DNA from: JAADFF01 sp013153035
GTDB taxonomy: Bacteria; Coprothermobacterota; Coprothermobacteria; Coprothermobacterales; JAADFF01
Length of the DNA stretch: 64,000 bases
Assembly (NCBI GenBank): GCA_026184435.1
Contig: CP046447.1
Direction: 5' to 3' (one strand)
Under the pieces are notes generated by a model. That model was not told the origin of the DNA and did not search any database. It saw only the letters and a list, made by a program, of their open reading frames with translations. Both the position numbers and the translations under genes were made by a program. This document shows, one piece after another, positions 1 through 9,196 of the stretch. Every line of letters starts with the position of its first letter. Position 1 is the first letter of the stretch.

Positions 1-71
1 AAGCAAAAATATCACCCACATACATATATTTTAAGGGAGAATACGTTATATGCGGTCTTATATAGTGGGGC

Positions 72-100
72 TTGACACACATCTCAATATTTGATATACT
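72..100 (+). promoter_or_regulatory. sigma-70 type promoter for the tRNA-Met pair
   Basis: A consensus -35 TTGACA at 72-77 and a -10 TATACT at 95-100 are separated by exactly 17 bases. The initiator tRNA starts 15 bases downstream, so this is the likely promoter of the two tRNA genes that follow. Bases 1-71 show no gene that I can support. Confidence 0.8.
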
Positions 101-114
101 ACCTCTTGCAAGGT

Positions 115-191
115 CGCGGGGTGGAGCAGCCTGGTAGCTCGCCGGGCTCATAACCCGGAGGTCGCGGGTTCAAATCCCGCCCCCGCAACCA
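115..191 (+). tRNA. initiator tRNA-fMet (CAT)
   Basis: A complete cloverleaf with an encoded CCA end. The anticodon loop is CTCATAA (anticodon CAT), and the anticodon stem carries the three consecutive G-C pairs typical of initiators. The acceptor stem begins CGCGGGG and faces CCCCGCA, giving the C1/A72 mismatch that marks bacterial initiator tRNA. T-loop TTCAAAT. Confidence 0.96.
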
Positions 192-200
192 ATTCTCAGT

Positions 201-275
201 GGCGGCGTAGCTCAGAGGTAGAGCAGGCGGCTCATACCCGCCGTGTCCGGGGTTCGAATCCCTGCGCCGCCACCA
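201..275 (+). tRNA. elongator tRNA-Met (CAT)
   Basis: Acceptor stem GGCGGCG pairs fully with CGCCGCC, so it lacks the initiator mismatch. The anticodon loop CTCATAC gives CAT, and CCA is encoded. The sequence matches the usual elongator Met pattern rather than tRNA-Ile2, which tends to have CTCATAA in the loop. It lies nine bases after the initiator tRNA and is probably cotranscribed. Confidence 0.9.
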
Positions 276-283
276 TTTTGCTT

Positions 284-311
284 TTGAAAAATGTTTTATG
301 CGGTGTAAAAT
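284..311 (+). promoter_or_regulatory. putative promoter before 351-656 and pyk
   Basis: TTGAAA at 284-289 and TAAAAT at 306-311 are 16 bases apart, downstream of the second tRNA-Met and 40 bases before the first start codon. This is a reasonable sigma-70 type promoter for the following operon. Confidence 0.5.
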
Positions 312-350
312 ACAGTAGGTAGCGAGTTTAATGTATAAGAGGTGTGGTCT

Positions 351-656
351 GTGCTGGAAGTAGAGATAGAGAGTTTGGAGCATCTTGGTGATTTGCTTGA
401 TGAATACTTAGTGCGAGCTTTTTGGATACTATATACAATGTTTAATGTCTATCCTCCTTATGGAACGAGGCCACGCTTTGATGAGCTTGTTAACATGCTT
501 TACGATAACCTCGCAAACGGGAAGGTAGATATCAAGTTCATTGTTTCGGAAAACGGTGAGGTTGAAGGAGTTATATTTATAGGTTTGGATTCTTTGGGTA
601 TGATTGTTTCTCGTAAAACAGTTTACCTGCGTTGGATAAAGACGATAGAAGTATAA
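351..656 (+). CDS. uncharacterised 101-residue protein
   Basis: I do not recognise this family. The product is a small soluble protein without a signal peptide or membrane segment. A stretch near residue 70 (FIVSENGEVEGVIFIG) has an alternating strand-turn-strand look. The GTG at 351 is chosen because AGAGGTG at 338-344 lies six bases upstream; a GTG at 342 is in frame but overlaps that site. The gene ends 13 bases before pyruvate kinase and is probably its operon partner. Codon use resembles the neighbours, which supports a real gene. Confidence 0.6.
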   Translation: MLEVEIESLEHLGDLLDEYLVRAFWILYTMFNVYPPYGTRPRFDELVNMLYDNLANGKVDIKFIVSENGEVEGVIFIGLDSLGMIVSRKTVYLRWIKTIEV

Positions 657-669
657 GGGGGTATGTTAT

Positions 670-2394
670 ATGTTTGGTAGAAAAGCTAAGATTGTTGTTA
701 CAATGGGTCCTGCTCTTGAAACAGAAGAGAAGATAAAAGAGGCAATACTTGCTGGTGCAGATGCATTTCGCTTAAATTTTTCACATGGTAGCCATGAGGA
801 GCATTATAAAAGATTTACTCTTGTTAGAAAGGTGTCAGAAGAGCTGGGAGAGTATATTCCAGTTATTCAAGATATTCAGGGTCCCAAAATTCGTATTAAA
901 GAGATCGAGGGAGGACAGTGTGAACTCAAAGATGGTGACACCGTTGTGTTGTCATCTAAAGGAGATGTAGGAGACTGCCATATCCTATATGTAGATTATC
1001 CATATCTTGAAAACGACTTAAAGCCAGGTGCATCAGTATTTATAGACGATGGAAAGATAAAGCTGAGGGTTACCCAGAATACCAAAGAAGGCGTTGTGTG
1101 CGAAGTTGTAGCAGGAGGCATTGTAAAGCCGCATAAAGGAGTAAATATCGTTGGTGTTAACCTTACTATTCCCAGTGTGACAGAAAAAGATAAGAAAGAT
1201 GTGCTCTTTGGAATAAAGATGGGAGTAGATTATATTGCCCAATCATTTGTCAGAAGCCCTGATGATGTTATGGATCTTCGCAATTTTCTTGTTCTCAACG
1301 GTGGTAAAAACATTGGTATTATTGCCAAGATAGAGAAATATGAAGCAGTAGAAAACTTAGAGTCTATTATTCTTGTGGCAGATGCTGTACTTATTGCCCG
1401 TGGTGATCTTGGTGTAGAAGTGCCTATTGAAGAGGTGCCTGTTATACAGAAAAAGATTATCAAGATGGCTAGAAAGTATGCTAAGCCTGTTATCACGGCA
1501 ACTCAAATGCTGGAATCTATGATTTCATCTCCTATGCCTACAAGGGCAGAGGCAACCGATGTTGCCAATGCTATCTTTGATGGTACCGATGCCGTTATGC
1601 TTTCTGCAGAGACGTCTGTGGGTAAGTATCCTATAGAGACTATTAAAACCATGTCTCGTATTATTAAGAGGGCGGAAAAAGCCCTGAAAAATGGAGAAGT
1701 GCCATACTATGAGAAAATTATGCCTATGGCCGGTTTTACCGACGCCATTGGTTTGGCAACATGTGAACTTGCCAATACGACATCTGCGAAGGCTATTATT
1801 ACATCAACTGAATCTGGTAGAACAGCTAAGCTTGTTGCCAAGTATAAACCACAAGCATATATTGTTGCAGCGAGCCCAAGAGAAGAGACATTGAGGAAAT
1901 TAGGTATTGTTTGGGGAACATATCCGCTTTATATACCTCCGTTTTCTAGTGTAGATGCTTTACTTTCATCTATTATCGATGAAGCCGGTGCTAAGGGATA
2001 TCTTGAAAGTGGTGATGTGGCTGTCATTACGGCTGGTGATTTTGTTGGTGTTGAAGGCACCACCAACCTTATTAAGATAGCGACTTATACTCCTGTGATT
2101 GCCAGAGGTATAGGCATTGGATCGGGCTTTATTGTAGGTCGTATTACTCGTGGAGAAACAGATGGAGAGGTTCTAGTCGTTGATGATATAGCATCTATAG
2201 AACAGGTAGATGGACATGTTAAAGTCATTCTTGTGAAGAAAAAAGACTTTGGAGTTAGTGCCAATATACCCGCAGGTATGCCTATGGTTATTGGGGTTGG
2301 GGATGCAATTGATACACTAAAAGATGGAGATCTTGTGTCGGTGGATGTATATCGAGGTATTGTTTATGGCGGACAAATTATCAGAACCGGATAA
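670..2394 (+). CDS. pyk: pyruvate kinase with C-terminal extension
   Basis: Converts phosphoenolpyruvate and ADP to pyruvate and ATP, the last step of glycolysis. The barrel holds the family pattern: KIVVTMGPA near the N-terminus, IIAKIEKYEAVENL with the catalytic Lys, and ITATQMLESM. At 574 residues it is longer than the 470-residue core; the last 90 residues form the extra domain found in Bacillus-type enzymes, related to the phosphohistidine domain of PEP-utilising enzymes. That tail has no TSHAA-like phosphohistidine motif (the region reads KKDFGVSANIPAGMP), so it is probably structural. A purine-rich GGGGG ribosome site lies just upstream of the ATG. Confidence 0.96.
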   Translation: MFGRKAKIVVTMGPALETEEKIKEAILAGADAFRLNFSHGSHEEHYKRFTLVRKVSEELGEYIPVIQDIQGPKIRIKEIEGGQCELKDGDTVVLSSKGDVGDCHILYVDYPYLENDLKPGASVFIDDGKIKLRVTQNTKEGVVCEVVAGGIVKPHKGVNIVGVNLTIPSVTEKDKKDVLFGIKMGVDYIAQSFVRSPDDVMDLRNFLVLNGGKNIGIIAKIEKYEAVENLESIILVADAVLIARGDLGVEVPIEEVPVIQKKIIKMARKYAKPVITATQMLESMISSPMPTRAEATDVANAIFDGTDAVMLSAETSVGKYPIETIKTMSRIIKRAEKALKNGEVPYYEKIMPMAGFTDAIGLATCELANTTSAKAIITSTESGRTAKLVAKYKPQAYIVAASPREETLRKLGIVWGTYPLYIPPFSSVDALLSSIIDEAGAKGYLESGDVAVITAGDFVGVEGTTNLIKIATYTPVIARGIGIGSGFIVGRITRGETDGEVLVVDDIASIEQVDGHVKVILVKKKDFGVSANIPAGMPMVIGVGDAIDTLKDGDLVSVDVYRGIVYGGQIIRTG

Positions 2395-2683
2395 AAAATC
2401 GCAGCTTAGTATCGGCGCTGTTATAGAATCTATGCTTGTTGGCATACAAGTAGCTCTTATCATATTGGCTCTTTGGACTGTTGTAGCGCTGGCGGTGCAT
2501 ACTTATTTGATAAAAAAGTCTGTTATGACAATTAAACAGGTTGCAGGTAGACAGGTGAAACCTGTGTGGTTTTATGCTGATGTGGATAAGCTTCGAGAAG
2601 ATGTTGCACTAGAATATTTGCTTATGACAACAACATCTACAGGTATGATTATAGTTATTCCGGATGATGAAAATGGTAGATAA
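2366..2683 (+). CDS. small single-span membrane protein
   Basis: A 105-residue protein with a charged N-terminus (about 20 residues), one hydrophobic span at about 23-47, and a mostly polar C-terminal part of about 55 residues. The ATG at 2366 is preferred because GAGGT lies about eight bases upstream and inside the end of pyk, which it overlaps by 29 bases. It also overlaps the following DUF501 gene. In Actinobacteria a DivIC/FtsB-type small membrane protein precedes the DUF501 gene, so the position invites that comparison, but I see no clear coiled coil and do not assign the name. Confidence 0.7.
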   Translation: MADKLSEPDKKSQLSIGAVIESMLVGIQVALIILALWTVVALAVHTYLIKKSVMTIKQVAGRQVKPVWFYADVDKLREDVALEYLLMTTTSTGMIIVIPDDENGR

Positions 2684-3164
2684 AAAGATTGTTGAGAGAC
2701 AAATAGGGCGGAAGTTAACATTTCCATTTTTTGTTGTTGTTCGGTGTAGATATGGATGTCCTGTTGTTGTTGCATCAGCTCCGCTGTGGAAGGCTAAACC
2801 CTTTCCAACAGTATTTTGGTTAACATGCCCTATCTTAAATAAGGCGGTAGGGGCATTAGAATCTGAAGGATACCAAGATTCGTTAACTTATAGTGGAGAA
2901 GATAGAAAGTTTCTATTTACAAGGCTGTATCTAGCCGGAGTTTTAGGGGTAAAAGAAAAGGTAACTTTTTACCCTAAGTGGGGGAGAATAGCAGGGGAAA
3001 GGCTAGGCCATATTAAATGCCTTCACGCTCACCTTGCGGTCTTTCTTGCCACAGGTGAAGGCCCAGGTAAATTTGTGTGGTATAAGGTAAGAGACAAAAT
3101 GGAAAAGTGTAATGGACCCGAGGTGTATCTTGGTATTAGTAAGGTGAAGGTAGAGGAGGGTTAG
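2664..3164 (+). CDS. DUF501 family protein
   Basis: A 166-residue protein matching the DUF501 family by the pattern RYGCPVVVASAPLW, then PFPTVFWLTCP, and a downstream NKAVGALESEG. The function is unknown; in Actinobacteria these genes sit between a cell-division membrane protein gene and an exopolyphosphatase gene. Several ATG codons (2664, 2667, 2673) are possible and none has a strong ribosome site, so the start is uncertain; translation may be coupled to the gene it overlaps by 20 bases. It ends two bases before clpC. Confidence 0.8.
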   Translation: MMKMVDKKIVERQIGRKLTFPFFVVVRCRYGCPVVVASAPLWKAKPFPTVFWLTCPILNKAVGALESEGYQDSLTYSGEDRKFLFTRLYLAGVLGVKEKVTFYPKWGRIAGERLGHIKCLHAHLAVFLATGEGPGKFVWYKVRDKMEKCNGPEVYLGISKVKVEEG

Positions 3165-3166
3165 CT

Positions 3167-5770
3167 ATGAATGGAAGATTGCACCCAGATGCAGAAAAGG
3201 TGCTTAGAAAAGCAATAGATTTACAAAATGAGGCAATAGGCAAGAGATTATGGGCAGATGCCTATTCTTATAACAAAGTATCTCCCTTGTTTGTGTTTCT
3301 TGCCATTTTGAAATTGGAAAAGGCTTCTGAAGCCGGAAAGCTGTTGTTGAGGAGAAAACCACCAACGATATTGAGATTTGTTCTTGATAAGCATATGAGA
3401 ACGAGGGAGCCACACATATCGTTTGTTAAGACATCTGAAATGTTTGCTAGGGCTTCCAGTCTGGCCAAAGACAGATATATTACATCTGTTGATTTGTTGG
3501 TAGCGGCATCAGAAGTTGACAATATGGTATACAGCGTGCTTCATTCTATGTTTGGTTTGGACCGCATTGAACTTGAACGTATGTTTAGACAATGGGAAAG
3601 GGAGAGGGGACATCTATTTACAGAGGTAGAGGATAATACAGATCCATTGTTCGATATGTTTGTTGATGATTCTGATGAGGACGGATTTTATGATGATGAG
3701 GATGATGAGGAACTATATGATGAACGCGATGATATGGAAAATGAGGGACCAAGAGGTAGGATGCCATTTCGAAAGGGACCTGGTAGAAAAAAAGATACTT
3801 TAGAAGAGGCTCTGAAATTTATCACTAACTTTGGCCGTGACCTTACCGAGGAGGCCAAGGCCGGTAAACTTGAACCACTTATTGGTAGAAAAAAAGAGGT
3901 TTTAGAGCTCATTGAGATATTGGGTAGGCGAATAAAGAGCAATCCACTTATTATTGGTAATCCCGGTGTTGGTAAAACGATGATTGTTCATGGTTTAGCC
4001 TCTCGTATTGCATATGGTGAGGTTCCCGATTACCTTAAAGATGCCCATATCATAGAGCTTGCAACATCTGCCATTGTAGCCGGTACAAAGTACAGAGGCG
4101 AATTCGAGGATAGACTGAAAAAGATTATTGATTTGGCTGTGAAATACAGGAATAATATTATATTGTTCTTTGATGAAATCCATACATTAATTGGTGCAGG
4201 TTCTGCTGAGGGAGCTCTTGATGCTGCAAATATCCTTAAGCCAGCATTGGCAACAGGACAGCTTCGGGTTATTGGGGCTACAACTTATGAGGACTATAAG
4301 AAACGCTTCGAAAAGGATTCTGCCCTTGTTAGAAGATTTGTTCCCGTATATATTGATGAACCTAGTATTGAGGAAACAAAGGAAATACTCCTTGGTACAC
4401 TTCATCTATATGAGTCTCATTACAATATCACTATTCCTCCAGAGCTCCTGGAGCCTATAGTCAAGTTGTCTAAACGTTATATATCCAGTAGGTATTTGCC
4501 AGATAAAGCGGTAGATGTACTTGATAGGGCGTGTGGTCGTGCAGCACTGGAATATTTAAACTTGAAAGACACAGCTTCTATGCTTGGAAATAGCATAGCC
4601 CGTGAGGATGAGATGTTCTCTCAGGGCTTTGTAGCCGGTTTTAAAGAGGAGACTATTAATCGCCAGATGCTCTATGAAAAATTGAGATATAAAGGTGAGG
4701 CAACACTGCGTATTGACCATGTGCTTGATGTTATTTCTGATATGTCTGGGGTGCCTGTGTCTCGTATATCTGATGATGAGGTGAAGATGCTACGTAATCT
4801 TGAAAAGTTACTGAAATCTCGCGTTGTGGGACAAGATGAGGCTATACAGAAGGTTGCTAAAGCAGTTAGAAGAGGTAGACTTGGTATACGCAACCAAAAT
4901 AGACCTGTTGCAGTATTCCTATTTATGGGGCCAACAGGTGTGGGTAAGACGGAGCTTGCCCGTGCTCTTGCAGAAATTGTATATGGTAGTGAAGATAACA
5001 TGATAAGGCTTGATATGTCTGAGTATATGGAGCAACATTCAGTATCTAAGCTCTTTGGTTCTCCTCCTGGTTATGTAGGATACGGTGAGGGAGGTCAATT
5101 GACGGAAGCTGTAAGACAGAAACCTTATTCTTTGATTCTTCTTGATGAAGTCGAAAAGGCCCATCCAAGGGTATGGGATACATTCCTGCAGGTATTCGAA
5201 GATGGTTTTATGACCGATGGTCAGGGTAGAAAGGTTGATTTTAGAAATACTATTATCATTATGACATCTAATGTTGGTGCCGAAAAGCTTAAAGAGGCAC
5301 GAATGGGATTTGTTGGTGATAGTAGTAAGGAAATCAATGAGATACTGGCAGGTGAGTTAAAGCGTACATTTAGACCCGAGTTTCTTAACAGAGTTGACTC
5401 TGTGGTCTTCTTTAAGCCGCTAACAAAAGAAGATATGAGAGAAATTCTGTATATTACCATATCAAAGTATAAGACAGCCCTTGATGAGAAAGGAATTCGC
5501 TTTAGGTTAACCCGTCGTATGGAGGACTTACTCCTTGAAAAGGGATTTGACCCAGAGTATGGAGCAAGGCCGATAAGAAGGGCTTTGGATGAGTATCTGT
5601 TTAATCCCATTGTTGATTATTATCTGGAGCATGGTGAGGATGCAGTTTCTGGTAAAGAACTTATTATTGATTGGGATCCTAACAAGAAAGAGGTTGTTAT
5701 TGATATCGATAACAATGCCTCTGGGAGTGAAAAGGCTCAAAAGCATGAGGTGGCAGGTACGGGAGTATGA
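3167..5770 (+). CDS. clpC: ClpC-type AAA+ unfoldase
   Basis: ATP-driven Hsp100 unfoldase that would feed substrates to ClpP. Two AAA+ modules are visible: D1 with GNPGVGKT at 264-271 and FFDEIHT near 334, and D2 with GPTGVGKT at 588-595 and LILLDEVEKAH near 656. The segment between the modules is short, as in ClpC rather than ClpB. Residues 1-145 are a divergent Clp N-domain. They are followed by a strongly acidic linker at about 165-192, dense in Asp and Glu, which I have not seen as a standard feature. GAGGAGG lies before the ATG. No ctsR or mcsAB precedes it; radA overlaps its stop by four bases. Confidence 0.95.
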   Translation: MNGRLHPDAEKVLRKAIDLQNEAIGKRLWADAYSYNKVSPLFVFLAILKLEKASEAGKLLLRRKPPTILRFVLDKHMRTREPHISFVKTSEMFARASSLAKDRYITSVDLLVAASEVDNMVYSVLHSMFGLDRIELERMFRQWERERGHLFTEVEDNTDPLFDMFVDDSDEDGFYDDEDDEELYDERDDMENEGPRGRMPFRKGPGRKKDTLEEALKFITNFGRDLTEEAKAGKLEPLIGRKKEVLELIEILGRRIKSNPLIIGNPGVGKTMIVHGLASRIAYGEVPDYLKDAHIIELATSAIVAGTKYRGEFEDRLKKIIDLAVKYRNNIILFFDEIHTLIGAGSAEGALDAANILKPALATGQLRVIGATTYEDYKKRFEKDSALVRRFVPVYIDEPSIEETKEILLGTLHLYESHYNITIPPELLEPIVKLSKRYISSRYLPDKAVDVLDRACGRAALEYLNLKDTASMLGNSIAREDEMFSQGFVAGFKEETINRQMLYEKLRYKGEATLRIDHVLDVISDMSGVPVSRISDDEVKMLRNLEKLLKSRVVGQDEAIQKVAKAVRRGRLGIRNQNRPVAVFLFMGPTGVGKTELARALAEIVYGSEDNMIRLDMSEYMEQHSVSKLFGSPPGYVGYGEGGQLTEAVRQKPYSLILLDEVEKAHPRVWDTFLQVFEDGFMTDGQGRKVDFRNTIIIMTSNVGAEKLKEARMGFVGDSSKEINEILAGELKRTFRPEFLNRVDSVVFFKPLTKEDMREILYITISKYKTALDEKGIRFRLTRRMEDLLLEKGFDPEYGARPIRRALDEYLFNPIVDYYLEHGEDAVSGKELIIDWDPNKKEVVIDIDNNASGSEKAQKHEVAGTGV

Positions 5771-7035
5771 GAAAAAAGGAGAAAGGCTTTATTTGTACAA
5801 ACTGTGGTTATAAAGACAAATATTTTCATGTTGTCTGTCCCAATTGCGGGGCAGAGGATAGTATGATAGAGATAGAAAAGTATTTGGAGAAAGAGGGGAG
5901 TGAAAGCTCCCCTTCCGTTTTTTTATTATCCGATATTAAGGAAGAAAAAATATACCGTTATCCTACCTTGTGGCGGGAACTGGATTATGTCTTAGGTGGT
6001 GGTATTGTCAGTGGCAGTGTTATTCTTCTTGCTGGACCACCTGGTGTTGGTAAATCTACACTGGCGTTGATGCTAACAGATGCCTTTCAAAGTCCTATGT
6101 ATATATCTGGTGAAGAGAGTTTATCCCAGGTGGGGGCTCGTGCAAGACGTATAGGTGTTAAAGATCGTGTAGCCTTTGCGTTTGCCACATCGTTTGATGA
6201 GATACAGGCTATTGTAAATAGTCGTAATATTGATCTACTTGTTATAGATTCACTGCAGGTTATGAGGGCCCAGAAGAATGTTTCATTTGTCAGTCACAAT
6301 GAGGCACGTATTTTCATGTCAGAGCTGGTCTCCCTTGTGAAGAAAAAAGGTATTACCACTCTCGTTTTAGGACATGTTACAAAGGAAGGGGCTGTTGCCG
6401 GTCCTAAAACGGTTGAACATCTTGTTGATGTGGTTTTATACCTAAACACCACATCCCGCTCCAGCATCCGCAGTTTGCATGTAGGAAAAAATAGGTTTGG
6501 CCCCAGTGATGGAGTTATGTTTATGCAAATGACTGAACAAGGAATTATTCCACTCAGTGAGAAGGTTGTTCTTAGTGAAAGTGGTGAGGTAGGACAGGCC
6601 TATACAGTTGTTATGCAGGGTAACACTCCTAGTATTATCGATATTCAGGTACTTATTACCCCTTCCTATACCAATGTGCCACGTCGTGTTATTGGTGGTT
6701 ATCCCAATGATAAGTTTTATTTATTACTCGCTGTTTTAGAGAAAAAACTCGGGTTAAAGTTATACAATAAAGATGTATTTGTTAAGGTTTCTGGCGATTA
6801 TTTTTGGAAAGATTCTGGTATAGACATTGCTATTGTTGCTGGCATATTATCTGCGTATTATAATGTTGCTTTGCCTGGTAATGTTGTTTGGATAGGTGAG
6901 GTCGATTTGCTAGGCCGTGTAAGATTTCCTGAGAATGCAGATGTCAGGAAGAATGTTATATCATCTGCCGGTGGTAGTGTAGCAGATGTTAGTAGTATTC
7001 ATGATGTAAAAACTCTTATTCAGAGGTGGCGATAA
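5767..7035 (+). CDS. radA: DNA repair protein RadA
   Basis: RecA-like ATPase that promotes branch migration and processing of recombination intermediates. The parts are in the usual order: N-terminal zinc finger CTNCGY with CPNCGAE, Walker A GPPGVGKST at about 90-98, the RadA signature KNRFG at about 241, and a C-terminal Lon-protease-like domain. At 422 residues it is slightly shorter than the 450-residue norm. The ATG overlaps the clpC stop in an ATGA arrangement, so translation is coupled. Confidence 0.96.
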   Translation: MRKKEKGFICTNCGYKDKYFHVVCPNCGAEDSMIEIEKYLEKEGSESSPSVFLLSDIKEEKIYRYPTLWRELDYVLGGGIVSGSVILLAGPPGVGKSTLALMLTDAFQSPMYISGEESLSQVGARARRIGVKDRVAFAFATSFDEIQAIVNSRNIDLLVIDSLQVMRAQKNVSFVSHNEARIFMSELVSLVKKKGITTLVLGHVTKEGAVAGPKTVEHLVDVVLYLNTTSRSSIRSLHVGKNRFGPSDGVMFMQMTEQGIIPLSEKVVLSESGEVGQAYTVVMQGNTPSIIDIQVLITPSYTNVPRRVIGGYPNDKFYLLLAVLEKKLGLKLYNKDVFVKVSGDYFWKDSGIDIAIVAGILSAYYNVALPGNVVWIGEVDLLGRVRFPENADVRKNVISSAGGSVADVSSIHDVKTLIQRWR

Positions 7036-8103
7036 ATGAAGAAACAGAATGTTTTTAATGAATCATTGTTTTTCTTGCTTCTTGTTATCATTTATGTTCT
7101 CATTGGTATTACTACCGCCCGTGTTATCATTGAAATGCTTCATTTTGCAGAAAAAATCACTCCTCAGACGCAAAGTCAGATTACCATTGGAGCAGTAGCA
7201 TTTGCTATGATTCTTGCATTTTTTACAAGAGGGCTTGTGAAAAAGTGGATGCACGATTTTTCAGAGACTATTAAGCATACCGACAGGGCTACTGTTATGT
7301 CTATTCTTTTGGGTATTATTACCGGATCTGTCTTTGCTATTCCATTTGCCTTGGCATTTAGTAAGTATATCTATATTGTTCTTCTAATTACCTTACTTTC
7401 ACAAGTGTTTTTTAGTCTTATTTTTTATGTCAAGCGATATGAAGCGTTTAAAGGTGCGGAAGTTTCTACTGGAGAAGGTGATGTGTGTCAACCTTCGTAT
7501 ATCTTAGATACCAGTGTTCTTATTGATGGGCGTATAATACGTCTTGTTGAGAATACTGATTGTCTTGATGGTACTATTTATATTCCCGACCTTGTTATGA
7601 ACGAACTACGAAAGATTGCAGATAGTAAAGAAGAATCTTCTAAAAGACAGCGTGGGCGTAGGGGAATGGAAGTAGTGGAGAAACTTAGGAAGCTTAGACC
7701 GAAGAAGGTGATATTCATCAAGACAGGTAGGGGAAAACCTGTTGATGAAATTCTTATTGATGAGGCAAAGAAGAGAAAGGGTTATCTTGTAACGACGGAT
7801 TTTAATTTGGAACATACTGCTAGACCTCAAGGAGTTAAAGTTATAAATTTCAATGAGATTTTCTATCTACTTGCACCAGAAGTTATGCCGGGTGATGAGA
7901 TTGAGGTGAAACTTGTTAAGAAGGGTAAAGAGCCATATCAAGGAGTAGGTTTCCTTGTTGATGGCACAATGGTTATTGTCCAAGCTGGAGAGTTCCATAT
8001 TGGAAAAACGGTTAGGGTAAGGGTGCAAAATGTTAAGCAGAGTCAAACTGGACGTATACTCTTTGCAACAATTATAGATGAGGAGGAAGTGGGTAGTGCC
8101 TAA
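7036..8103 (+). CDS. membrane-anchored PIN/TRAM domain protein (YacL type)
   Basis: 355 residues. Four hydrophobic spans fill residues 1-140, followed by a PIN nuclease-fold domain beginning YILDTSVLIDGRII near 154 with its acidic residues in place. A TRAM RNA-binding domain follows at about 285-345. YacL-type proteins are widespread beside radA in Gram-positive bacteria and are presumed membrane-bound ribonucleases; the substrate is unknown. The ATG follows the radA stop directly, with AGAGGTGG upstream. The disA gene usual between radA and this gene is absent. Confidence 0.9.
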   Translation: MKKQNVFNESLFFLLLVIIYVLIGITTARVIIEMLHFAEKITPQTQSQITIGAVAFAMILAFFTRGLVKKWMHDFSETIKHTDRATVMSILLGIITGSVFAIPFALAFSKYIYIVLLITLLSQVFFSLIFYVKRYEAFKGAEVSTGEGDVCQPSYILDTSVLIDGRIIRLVENTDCLDGTIYIPDLVMNELRKIADSKEESSKRQRGRRGMEVVEKLRKLRPKKVIFIKTGRGKPVDEILIDEAKKRKGYLVTTDFNLEHTARPQGVKVINFNEIFYLLAPEVMPGDEIEVKLVKKGKEPYQGVGFLVDGTMVIVQAGEFHIGKTVRVRVQNVKQSQTGRILFATIIDEEEVGSA

Positions 8104-9196
8104 TTATCTGGTGCTTCTGGGGGGAGGCAAGTCTACTCGCTATGGTAAAGATAAGCTTTCTGAAAAGTTTATGGGAAAATCTGTTGTAGATATACTGTTT
8201 TCCTCTATACCTTGGCAATTATTTGACGAAGTTGTGTGGGTTGGTAATGCTAGCAAGGTCCCTGCCAAATATAGGAGGCAAGTTATCGTAGCACCACCGG
8301 GTGAGACTAGATATCTTTCAGTAAAAAACGGATTGGATAAACTCAATGTGGATGACGGCGACAAAGTTCTTATCCACGATGGTGCCCGATTTCTTGCTAG
8401 CCACAGTATGTTTGAAAGAGTTATTGCTTATCTTGATAGGTGCGATGTTGTCTATCCTGCAATACCACCTACTGATGCACTTCGCTTTCACCATGAAAAT
8501 GAAATTAAAACTGTGAGTAGAGAGCATGTTTATAGGGTGCAAACTCCTCAAGGATTTAGGGGAAATGTTATCAAAGCTATTGTTCAAAGTGAGCATAAAG
8601 ATGTATACGATGAGGTCATGATTGCAGAGAAGTTGGGCTTTCGCATATGTCGTGTTGATGGTGACATTACCAATATAAAACTGACATATCCAGAAGATAT
8701 TCGTCAGATGGAAAAATGTATTTCGCGATTTATTCCTATACAGTCTATTGGTATAGGATTTGACAGTCATATGGTTGGTGAAGGTGGCTTTCTATATGTT
8801 GGTGGAGTAAAGGTTTCTGATGAATATCACTCTATAGGATGGTCTGATGGCGATGCACTTCTTCATGCCACTGTTGATGCTATTCTTAGTGCTTATGGCG
8901 TTTCTGAAGATATCGGTAGCCTGTTCCCTCCAGGGAACATGGATTATAAAGGCATACGCTCTACTGAGCTGTTAAGCCGTGTTGTGGAAAAATATGGGCC
9001 TGTGAGTCAGATGTCTGCTGTTGTCATTCTTAGCAAGGTGAAACTGAAATCGTTTAGATCTGCTATCATAGAAGAGATAAAAAAGTTAATAGGGGCTGAC
9101 AAGGTGGCTATCACCTTTAAAACAGCCGAGGGATTTGATGACAATCTGTATATAGCATATGTAATTGTTAGTGTTGTAAGGAGGGATGAAGCATGA
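8096..9196 (+). CDS. ispDF: bifunctional IspD/IspF
   Basis: Two enzymes of the methylerythritol phosphate isoprenoid pathway in one 366-residue chain. Residues 1-215 are the CDP-ME synthase, starting with the nucleotide loop LGGGKSTRYGKDK. Residues 217-366 are the MECDP synthase, with metal-binding FDSH and SDGDALLHA, then DIGSLFP and TFKTAEGF. The GTG at 8096 is chosen because AGGAGG at 8081-8086 gives a nine-base spacing; an ATG at 8078 would precede that site. It overlaps the upstream stop by eight bases. Fused IspDF is known in some proteobacteria and other lineages. Confidence 0.93.
   Translation: MPNYLVLLGGGKSTRYGKDKLSEKFMGKSVVDILFSSIPWQLFDEVVWVGNASKVPAKYRRQVIVAPPGETRYLSVKNGLDKLNVDDGDKVLIHDGARFLASHSMFERVIAYLDRCDVVYPAIPPTDALRFHHENEIKTVSREHVYRVQTPQGFRGNVIKAIVQSEHKDVYDEVMIAEKLGFRICRVDGDITNIKLTYPEDIRQMEKCISRFIPIQSIGIGFDSHMVGEGGFLYVGGVKVSDEYHSIGWSDGDALLHATVDAILSAYGVSEDIGSLFPPGNMDYKGIRSTELLSRVVEKYGPVSQMSAVVILSKVKLKSFRSAIIEEIKKLIGADKVAITFKTAEGFDDNLYIAYVIVSVVRRDEA

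Noticed and set aside
99..383. A 94-codon minus-strand open frame over the two tRNA-Met genes
   Set aside because: It covers both tRNA genes and the peptide has the Arg/Pro/Gly-rich pattern typical of translated tRNA.
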